This document shows, piece after piece, positions 58,147 through 64,000 of a stretch of 64,000 nt of DNA. Each line of letters begins with the position of its first letter. Position 1 is the first letter of the stretch. Both the position numbers and the translations under genes were made by a program. The stretch covers positions 834,705 through 898,704 of the forward strand of contig JAUNAC010000002.1 in assembly GCA_030527825.1 (NCBI GenBank). The letters are read 5' to 3'. A model generated the notes under the pieces. The model worked only from the letters and a program-made list of their open reading frames with translations, made no database searches and was not told where the DNA came from. The DNA is from Lautropia sp. (GTDB taxonomy: Bacteria; Pseudomonadota; Gammaproteobacteria; Burkholderiales; Burkholderiaceae_E).

Positions 58147-59364
58147 TCACTCCCTGGGCGTCTTCGGCGTGCGTTGGGCAAAGTAGTGATTGTAGGCCAC
58201 GCGCCAGTCAGCCATCGAGTCCGTCTGCCAGCCGACGCATCGCTGCGCGTAGCGACGCATGGAATCCAGCACCCTGGCAAAGACCGAGTCCCCATTGCTG
58301 TTACGTACTGTCACCCGATCCCAGGCTTGGATCTGTGCCCGCAACACCGATTCCGGCGTTTTGTAAAACCGGACACCCTGCACCTCACGCATCTCAATAT
58401 AGTGCGTAGCTCCCATATTGATCTGCTGCCCGATCATGGTGGTAGTCACCGCCCGTGTAGCCTGCTGTACAACCGATTGCCAGGCCGGTGACAGTGCCGC
58501 CCAACGATCAGCATTGATCAGCAGCTCCACCTGTTCGGTGATCTGGTGGAAACTCTGCAACATGCATACCTTTAATACATCCGGCAGTCCCAGCGCCCGA
58601 TCGCTGGACAGAGTACTGAATTCCGCCGCTTCTATCTCTCCCCGCCGCAGTGCTGGTACGATCTCATCGATGGGCAGTTGAAACACTGTCGCGCCCAGCT
58701 CCTGATAGATCTGTGCCGCCAGACCACCAGCATGAAAGCGCATACCTGCCAGATCCTCCACCCGGGACAGCGGTCGCTTGAACCAACCGAATGCGGGGGT
58801 CGGCATGACCCCATACAACAGCGATTTCACTTTCAGCTCTGTCGCCGCATAAATCTCCTGCAACAAGGCGTCCCCTCCACCATAGCAATGCCAGGACAGC
58901 ATCGTCAGGGCATCCATGCCAAATGCAGGCCCGCAGCCCCAGAGACCGGTGGCCGGCGACCTTATCCCTTCCTGGGTCAGCGTGCGATGGCAGGCATCCA
59001 GCCGGCCATCGGAGACCGCCTCAGCCAGCGATTCAGTCGGTACTACCTTGGCTGGTGGCAAAATCTCCAGGTGTAGCCGCCCCTCGGTCAACGATCCCAG
59101 TACCTCGGACAACGTACTGATATAGGCATGAAAATCGTCATCCAGCTGCCAGGCCACCTGGCATCGCCAGACGACGGGCTCCTGGGCGGGCACGCCTGCG
59201 TGACGCAACGCAGCGCGCGAGCGCGCGAGCGCTGGTGAGGACAGCGCCAATGCGGTCAGACCCGCCCCTACACCTGCCCCTCTGAGCAGCGCGCGACGCC
59301 CCGTTTCCCCGTGTCCCGGCCGTGCGCTGGCAGGGGCAGAAAACCGCAATTTTTCCGATTTCAT
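58147..59364 (-). CDS. TRAP-type C4/keto-acid binding protein with Tat signal (DctP family), orphan
   Basis: Periplasmic solute receptor of the TRAP family. The 405-aa product has a twin-arginine signal (GETGRRALLRGAG at 19-31, then a hydrophobic stretch to ALA near 47). The DctP fold follows: LTEGRLHLEILPPAKVVPT, FGWFKRPLSRVEDLAGMRFH with the conserved substrate Arg, GGLAAQIYQELGATVFQLPI and EIEAAEFSTLSSDRALGL. It resembles the TakP/2-oxo-acid branch. No DctQ or DctM membrane partner is in the window. It follows a lipoprotein gene by 20 bp, so it may share that transcript. Confidence 0.88.
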   Translation of the reverse strand: MKSEKLRFSAPASARPGHGETGRRALLRGAGVGAGLTALALSSPALARSRAALRHAGVPAQEPVVWRCQVAWQLDDDFHAYISTLSEVLGSLTEGRLHLEILPPAKVVPTESLAEAVSDGRLDACHRTLTQEGIRSPATGLWGCGPAFGMDALTMLSWHCYGGGDALLQEIYAATELKVKSLLYGVMPTPAFGWFKRPLSRVEDLAGMRFHAGGLAAQIYQELGATVFQLPIDEIVPALRRGEIEAAEFSTLSSDRALGLPDVLKVCMLQSFHQITEQVELLINADRWAALSPAWQSVVQQATRAVTTTMIGQQINMGATHYIEMREVQGVRFYKTPESVLRAQIQAWDRVTVRNSNGDSVFARVLDSMRRYAQRCVGWQTDSMADWRVAYNHYFAQRTPKTPRE

Positions 59365-59384
59365 CGGCAGCAGACAGACTCCAC

Positions 59385-60398
59385 TCAGTCGTTGATATCG
59401 CGCCGCCAGTAAAGATGGCCGCTTTCACCGCCATAGTACTCGCGGTCATCATCTATGAATACGCCCCGCTCATCCAGCGGCTGGCCTGCCTGCCACCCGG
59501 AGGGCACATGCCAGACCTGGCAATACAGGCGCCCCAGCGTCGGCAGCACATAGTTCCAGCACAGCTTCACCTCTCGATCGTCTGCCCCCCGGGAGAGCGT
59601 CAACTGCACAAAAGAGGCATCTTTGCGCCATTGCTGCAAGACCTTGCCAAAAGGTACCTCCTGATCCTTGCGTACGCGATAGGCACTGCGCGTGGTCAAC
59701 ATCACTGAGTGGGTAAGACCGGGCGCTGGTGACCAGAACTGCACCGCGTACTGGCTGCCAACATTCGTCGACAGCATCGTGCGCGTGGCCAGCCAGTTGC
59801 CCACCGTCAGGCTGTTGGCCCCTTCCGCCAGATAGGTCAAGACCCACAGATCACGAAATGGCCGTGTTGCCCGCGCGCTCAGACGATTGTCGTTTTGCAC
59901 CTGCTGACGCTGATCGTAGCGGAACACCCCCTGTGGTGACTCATAGTGCTGCGCCACGTTGTATATCGGCGGCACCGTTGGGTTGGAAACCTGTGCATAG
60001 CGGGTCAGACCGCTGCGTATCGTCACCGCCGGAATACTCTCATCGTAGGTCAACGAACCCAGCTCACTACTGACAGCACCGGCATAACTGCCAGCGCTGC
60101 CTGCACTCTGATCCAGCATGGTAGCCAGCACCGCACCGCTCACGCCTGTCATTCCCAAAGGCGCCACCGCAGTCGCTACGGCCTGTTCTGCCGAGGCCAC
60201 CACCTCAGTCCGGGCAGATTCCCCGGAGGATGCTGCCAAGTGCGCCCCGGCCAACCCGTTACCGTCCTTGAGCTGCACACGGGTTGCAGACGCCTGCCCC
60301 TGTCCTACTTGGAGGCCCTCATCAGCAGACCCACCACATCCCGCCAGAACCACCATGGCCGCCACCGACACCTGCCACATTTGACTTGTCTTGAACAT
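59385..60398 (-). CDS. Lipoprotein of an uncharacterised paralogous family (copy A)
   Basis: Predicted lipoprotein, 337 aa from the ATG at 60396-60398 (GAGGA ribosome binding site upstream; ATGs at 60404 and 60413 also possible). Signal MFKTSQMWQVSVAAMVVLAG with lipobox Cys21. A Ser/Ala/Gln-rich linker to ~84, then GVSGAVLATMLDQ (85-97), which recurs in copies B and C. The C-terminal half has VPFGKVLQQW, VQLTLSR and LCWNYVLPTLGRLYCQVW with a CX12C pair, then PSGWQAGQPL. I do not recognise the family. It lies between copy B and the TRAP binding protein on one strand. Confidence 0.8.
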   Translation of the reverse strand: MFKTSQMWQVSVAAMVVLAGCGGSADEGLQVGQGQASATRVQLKDGNGLAGAHLAASSGESARTEVVASAEQAVATAVAPLGMTGVSGAVLATMLDQSAGSAGSYAGAVSSELGSLTYDESIPAVTIRSGLTRYAQVSNPTVPPIYNVAQHYESPQGVFRYDQRQQVQNDNRLSARATRPFRDLWVLTYLAEGANSLTVGNWLATRTMLSTNVGSQYAVQFWSPAPGLTHSVMLTTRSAYRVRKDQEVPFGKVLQQWRKDASFVQLTLSRGADDREVKLCWNYVLPTLGRLYCQVWHVPSGWQAGQPLDERGVFIDDDREYYGGESGHLYWRRDIND

Positions 60399-60423
60399 AT
60401 CCATTTTCCTCATGCAGCCATGA

Positions 60424-61584
60424 CTACTGCGCACCGGCAACGGTCTGCCAGTACAGATTTCCCACACCGCCCAGCGCAGCACGATTGTCGTTAACAAAGG
60501 AGCCTGTCACCGGCAGTGGATTGCCCTCCTGCCACCCGGCCGGCACCTGCCAGGACTGGCAATAGGTGCGTTTCAGCGCCGGCAGCCAAAGATTCCAGCA
60601 CAACTCCGGTTGACTGCTGCTACCATTTTTCAAAAGCCAGAGTTGTACGTAGGTATTTTCAAAACTCCATTGCTGAACCACACTGCCATACGGGACGAGC
60701 CTGTCCTTACGCACCTGGTAACGCTCTGGTGCGTACAGGTTGCTGACATAAAACGGAATCCGGACATCTCCTCCGTGCGCCGCCACGCCAGGTACCCCGG
60801 TACGGCTAAATGTGCCATCGGCGCGTTTTTGCGGCGTCCAGGCCAGCACGTGCATCATCTCGCCCAGCGCTACGCTGTTCTGACCGGCCGCCACACCCGT
60901 ATTCAGGTTGAATTCACCAAATGGCACCGTGGCCTGGCGGCTGATGCCCTCACGATTCTGCACACGCATATACATCTGTAGCTGCCGGCTGCCGGACGTC
61001 GGCTGAAACCGTGTATCAGCAGCGTAATTATCTGGCACCAGACTATAGCCAGCCGTCACGAATGGCAACGAAGCATCACTGGACAATCCACCATTGCGGA
61101 CAAGCACCGGTGACAAGAGCGTTCTGTCCGTTGGCCCGATTTCGTTAAGCCGATTGCCAACCCGCTGCGCCAGCATGGTAGACAACAATGCGCCACTGAC
61201 ACCAGAGACAGAATACGGCGCAATCGCCTTCGCCACACGCGGGCGCCTATCACTTGTCGGATCGGCTGCTACGACCTGCACCTCGGTCTGAGCAGGCGCC
61301 TCCGTGCGCAAATCCTGCCCTGCCGAATGCTCCAGATTAGCCTGCAGTTCGACCACATCCGCAGCGCTACCTCCCGCCACTCTGACCACCGCCTCCAGCG
61401 AAGCCGCGCGCGCCGCCTCCCCGGTCAGGGATGATGCCGCCGACAGGCTGTTTCGGACATTCAGTCCCTTGGCTGTGCCGGTACCGGCCTGTGCTGAACG
61501 GTCCCCTTCTTCAGAACTGCCACAAGCGGTCAGCAATGCCAGCACCGCTATGCCAGCCGTCAGTTGTTTATGCGTGCCCACCAT
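60424..61584 (-). CDS. Lipoprotein of an uncharacterised paralogous family (copy B)
   Basis: Predicted lipoprotein of 386 aa; ATG preceded by GAGGAG. Signal MVGTHKQLTAGIAVLALLTA with lipobox Cys21. A long Ala/Glu/Thr-rich linker, then GVSGALLSTMLAQ at 128-140. The C-terminal module is shared with A and C: VPYGSVVQQW, VQLWLLK, LCWNLWLPALKRTYCQSW (CX12C), PAGWQEGNPL. It is the first gene of a minus-strand run, 25 bp before copy A, and divergent from copy C across a 530-bp gap. Function unknown. Confidence 0.8.
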   Translation of the reverse strand: MVGTHKQLTAGIAVLALLTACGSSEEGDRSAQAGTGTAKGLNVRNSLSAASSLTGEAARAASLEAVVRVAGGSAADVVELQANLEHSAGQDLRTEAPAQTEVQVVAADPTSDRRPRVAKAIAPYSVSGVSGALLSTMLAQRVGNRLNEIGPTDRTLLSPVLVRNGGLSSDASLPFVTAGYSLVPDNYAADTRFQPTSGSRQLQMYMRVQNREGISRQATVPFGEFNLNTGVAAGQNSVALGEMMHVLAWTPQKRADGTFSRTGVPGVAAHGGDVRIPFYVSNLYAPERYQVRKDRLVPYGSVVQQWSFENTYVQLWLLKNGSSSQPELCWNLWLPALKRTYCQSWQVPAGWQEGNPLPVTGSFVNDNRAALGGVGNLYWQTVAGAQ

Positions 61585-62114
61585 ATTGATGTGCTCCTCT
61601 TTTCTGGTTGATGCGGAACCGGAAAGCCACGGCCTGACGCCCTAGAACACTCGCGCCTCCCCGCCCAGAGAGGATCAGGTCATCAGGAAAACCGGCAATG
61701 GGGAATCCGGCTACAAAAACATGAGATTTTTAATATTTGTCACGTCTTTCGACAATAGTGACAAGGATATACGCTAATCCCGCCCTGTCATTGGCTCTCG
61801 ACCATAAAGCAACACTCAACTAACACCATCTGGGCACTGGAACTCCCTTGCCCCATTCAGGCGAGCTGGCCGGCCATTCGTCAGCTCTCTTTGTGCCAGA
61901 AATATCACATACGGCCGACCATGGCCGCGCAGACTCCGTCTATCGACAACCGAGTGTGATCTATGACCGCGCCAATGCCGTTCCCTTTCCCTACGATGCA
62001 CGGCATTGGCAGCCCGACAACCGGTCAATTCCCGCCGCACGGCGCAGCCTGGCTTTCATCCCCTCAAACACCCTGCGCCTCCTGCGCCGGGCCCATCGAC
62101 ACAAGGTGGATCCC
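61585..62114. promoter_or_regulatory. Divergent control region between lipoprotein genes B and C
   Basis: 530 bp without a supported gene. The part near 61710-61780 is clearly AT-rich. On the minus strand TTGTCG followed after 17 bp by TAAAAA could be the promoter of copy B. The copy C frame is open back to 61848, but the added residues are His/Arg-rich and its signal peptide starts at 62115, so the upstream part is probably leader. Confidence 0.45.
61737..61764. promoter_or_regulatory. Inverted repeat TTGTCAC-N14-GTGACAA
   Basis: A perfect 7-bp inverted repeat (61737-61743 and 61758-61764) with an inner GTC-GAC pair, in the AT-rich centre of the divergent gap. It overlaps the likely promoter of copy B. 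It looks like the binding site of a dimeric regulator; none is encoded nearby. Confidence 0.4.
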
Positions 62115-63170
62115 ATGTTGACCCATACCCGCAAACTCCAAATCAGCGCCGCTGTCATGCTCCTTCTGGCAGGTTGTGGTGGCAGCGCTGGCAGCACCGG
62201 TACGGATGAGCCGCTCGCCACATCTCCTGCAGCCAGCCGCACGCAGGCCAGCACCACCACATCCCCCGCCAGCCCCGTCGGCAATACCTCTACCCAGCCA
62301 TCATCTGCCGCCACCCCCGCTCCGGTACCCGCCAAGCCAGCTGCACCGGTGGCTCCCCCCACCCCTGTTGCACCGGCCACTCCAGTTGCACCAGTTACCC
62401 CTGCAGCGCCGGCAGCACCATCCACACCATCAACGCCCGTCGGTGTCTTCTCTGCGAACGGTATCCAGGGCGCTGTCCTTGCCACCATGCTGGATCAGCG
62501 CAGCGTCAACGTACGCGGAGATGCTGCCAAAAACGCTGCGTATGCCTATCCTTCCACCCTGGATGGCACATTTCCGAACGAAAGTGGCCGGCCCGTTGTG
62601 CAATCGGTGCAGTTCAGCAGCGCCGACTATAAAGGTCAAAGTAGTCGTCCCGGCCCCTTGGGCACATACCAGCCCGCCCTTGGCAGCTACACCTACACGT
62701 CCTTCAATGGCACCATCGTTCAGCCTGAACAGCAGACCAATGCCACAATCGACTTTGCGTTCAATTCCATCGGCATGGATCTTGGCGTCAGCAATACGGA
62801 TACGACATTGACGCTCGCCGGCGAATTAGTCGCATTGGATATCACAGGCGAAGACTACAAAAAAGGCCCTCACTACATGGCCAAACCATATAGCGTTGGC
62901 AAAACCGAATGGGTTCCGTTTGGCAAGGTGCTGACTGAGTGGAAAAATGGTCAAAACAGCGTGCAACTGAGCCTGAGCCGTATCAAAGATGGGCAGGCAG
63001 CGCTGTGCTGGAACTTCCATCTTCCGCACACCAACCGCCTGTATTGCAACAAATGGCAAATACCCAGCGGCTGGGCAGCTGGCCAGCCCCTGATTTATGC
63101 TGGATATTATCTGGTCGAAATGCGTGATGGCCAGCTTATGCACTGGCACACCCGGGAACAAATCCAGTAA
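62115..63170 (+). CDS. Lipoprotein of an uncharacterised paralogous family (copy C)
   Basis: Predicted lipoprotein of 351 aa; the ATG at 62115 follows AAGGTGG. Signal MLTHTRKLQISAAVMLLLAG with lipobox Cys21. Residues 30-110 are a Thr/Ser/Pro/Ala linker ending in PVAP-TP repeats, typical of cell-wall-spanning or surface-extended stalks. Then GIQGAVLATMLDQ (116-128) and the shared C-terminal module: VPFGKVLTEW, VQLSLSR, LCWNFHLPHTNRLYCNKW (CX12C), PSGWAAGQPL. The signal peptide KLQISAAV-LLLAGCGG is also found in the gene at 63523. Confidence 0.8.
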   Translation: MLTHTRKLQISAAVMLLLAGCGGSAGSTGTDEPLATSPAASRTQASTTTSPASPVGNTSTQPSSAATPAPVPAKPAAPVAPPTPVAPATPVAPVTPAAPAAPSTPSTPVGVFSANGIQGAVLATMLDQRSVNVRGDAAKNAAYAYPSTLDGTFPNESGRPVVQSVQFSSADYKGQSSRPGPLGTYQPALGSYTYTSFNGTIVQPEQQTNATIDFAFNSIGMDLGVSNTDTTLTLAGELVALDITGEDYKKGPHYMAKPYSVGKTEWVPFGKVLTEWKNGQNSVQLSLSRIKDGQAALCWNFHLPHTNRLYCNKWQIPSGWAAGQPLIYAGYYLVEMRDGQLMHWHTREQIQ

Positions 63171-63522
63171 TCCCATAGCCGATCAGTCCCGGAGCACTGC
63201 CAGCCTGTATCCGGGCTGGCGGTGCTGCTTTGATGCTTTGCGCTATACAACCTGCCCCAGCCACGGGCCAACACCCACCATTTTTTTGTAATCACCAACA
63301 GCGCCAGCAAACGGCCGGCATCAGTACAACGACTGGACGGCGCATTCACGCGTACGTATTGTCGATAGCACGCAACAGAAAAACATAAAAAAATGTTGCT
63401 GAACAGGCCATCGCGATAAAAATATAAAACAGGACATTACACTCGTCGCCTTATCACACAACCGGCCAGTGGTCACCACCCACCGACCACTGGTCCTATA
63501 ACCAATCACAGGTAGACGGATC
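63171..63522. other. Intergenic region between lipoprotein genes C and D
   Basis: 352 bp with no gene supported. It starts with a long stem-loop (63193-63226). The second half is AT-rich (ATAAAAAAATG near 63390 and GATAAAAATATAAAAC near 63415-63430), where a promoter for the next gene is likely, although a good -35/-10 pair at standard spacing was not found. Confidence 0.45.
63193..63226 (+). terminator. Stem-loop after lipoprotein gene C
   Basis: AGCAC-T-GCCAGCC (63193-63205) pairs with GGCTGGC-G-GTGCT (63214-63226), a 13-bp stem including one G-U, with an 8-base loop, 22 bp after the stop. The sequence beyond is only moderately T-rich, so termination is likely but not textbook. Confidence 0.6.
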
Positions 63523-64000
63523 ATGACGGTGACGAGCAACAAACTCCAGATCAGCGCAGCCGTATTGCTTCTTCTCGCCGGCTGCGGCGGCGGCAGCGAC
63601 TCCCCCGGCACGGCAGTTTCAGCCAGCCCGGCTGCCCCCACCAGGACGACAGCAAACACAACCACCGCTGCCAGCACAACGACTTCCAGCACCACAACCA
63701 CAGCAGCAGCAACCACAGCAGCAGCAACCACAGCTGCAACAACAACCACGGCCAGCCCCCCAGCGCAGACCCAAGGGGGAGCAAATCCGTCATCCAGCAA
63801 TACCTCCTCCGGGCAGGCCCCGGCAACCACTCAGGTTTCCGCTGAAAAAACCGCGGCTGCTGAACAAGCTGCTGCCGAAAAGGCTGCCGCTGCAAACGCC
63901 GCCGCTGAACAAGCCTCCGCGGAGAAGGCCGCTGCTGAAGGGGTTGCTGCCGAAAAAGCGGCTGCTGAACAAGCTGCTGCCGAGAAGGCTGCTTCCGAGA
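63523..64000 (+). CDS. Lipoprotein with Thr-rich and Ala/Glu-rich repeats (partial, copy D)
   Basis: Starts at the ATG 63523 and runs off the right edge after 159 codons. Signal MTVTSNKLQISAAVLLLLAG, lipobox Cys21, almost the same signal as copy C. Residues 40-75 are a Thr/Ala low-complexity stretch (DNA repeats of the type GCAGCAGCAACCACA), 80-107 Ser/Pro/Gln-rich. From 107 a helical repeat of about five residues (AAAEQ, AAAEK, ASAEK) follows, reminiscent of TolA-like alanine-rich stalks. Whether the C-terminal module of copies A-C follows is not visible. Confidence 0.8.
   Translation, partial: MTVTSNKLQISAAVLLLLAGCGGGSDSPGTAVSASPAAPTRTTANTTTAASTTTSSTTTTAAATTAAATTAATTTTASPPAQTQGGANPSSSNTSSGQAPATTQVSAEKTAAAEQAAAEKAAAANAAAEQASAEKAAAEGVAAEKAAAEQAAAEKAASE

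Noticed and set aside
61848..62114. N-terminal extension of lipoprotein C
   Set aside because: The extension would place the signal peptide and lipobox internally; the ATG at 62115 has a good ribosome binding site.

Overview
The window reads as a chromosomal segment of a betaproteobacterium, most likely order Burkholderiales. The evidence is gene order: rpsB-tsf-pyrH-frr-uppS-cdsA-dxr-rseP-bamA-skp-lpxD-fabZ-lpxA in one direction with map-glnD leaving the other way, a smc-zipA-ligA run, and dapC divergent from smc. I cannot name the genus from sequence alone. No tRNA, rRNA, CRISPR array, transposase, integrase or phage gene was recognised.

Layout. (1) 1-13187, minus strand: a translation-to-envelope supercluster (ribosomal protein S2, EF-Ts, UMP kinase, RRF, undecaprenyl-PP synthase, CDP-DG synthase, DXP reductoisomerase, RseP, BamA, Skp, LpxD, FabZ, and LpxA running off the left edge). 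(2) 13595-17007, plus: map and glnD. (3) 17023-26298, minus: smc, zipA-like, ligA, galU and a thioinosine/thioadenosine phosphorylase, with dapC divergent from smc. (4) 27820-42536: a self-contained myo-inositol module. An ABC importer (binding protein, ATPase, permease) is on the minus strand. Divergent from it are iolC (fused to a DUF2090 aldolase), iolD, iolE, iolB, an RpiR regulator, two IolG-type dehydrogenases and the methylmalonate-semialdehyde dehydrogenase. This block is visibly richer in A+T than its surroundings. (5) 42914-48949: an exported metallo-beta-lactamase-fold protein, then a minimal ethanolamine module (permease, eutB, eutC) divergent from an AraC/EutR-like activator. (6) 48983-57601: dapD, a PilU-like ATPase with a long disordered tail, a Spx/ArsC-family protein, prmB, an ABC-F ATPase, then on the minus strand ppiD and a DUF1178 gene that seems to start at CTG. 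(7) 58147-64000: an accessory envelope region with four lipoprotein genes, three complete ones being paralogues with a shared C-terminal module I do not recognise. Two of them sit directly upstream of an orphan Tat-dependent TRAP-type binding protein.

How the parts work together. The inositol module encodes uptake and every step from myo-inositol to acetyl-CoA/propionyl-CoA level products, with the aldolase supplied as a fusion to the kinase. The ethanolamine module gives uptake and cleavage to acetaldehyde plus ammonia without any microcompartment shell gene. DapD and DapC supply two steps of the succinylase lysine/peptidoglycan route.

Most worth a second look: the lipoprotein family at the right end, an 11-G homopolymer inside ppiD that could switch the gene by slippage, the CTG start of the DUF1178 gene, a 28-bp perfect palindrome inside the eutR-like gene, and the strong hairpin between rpsB and tsf.
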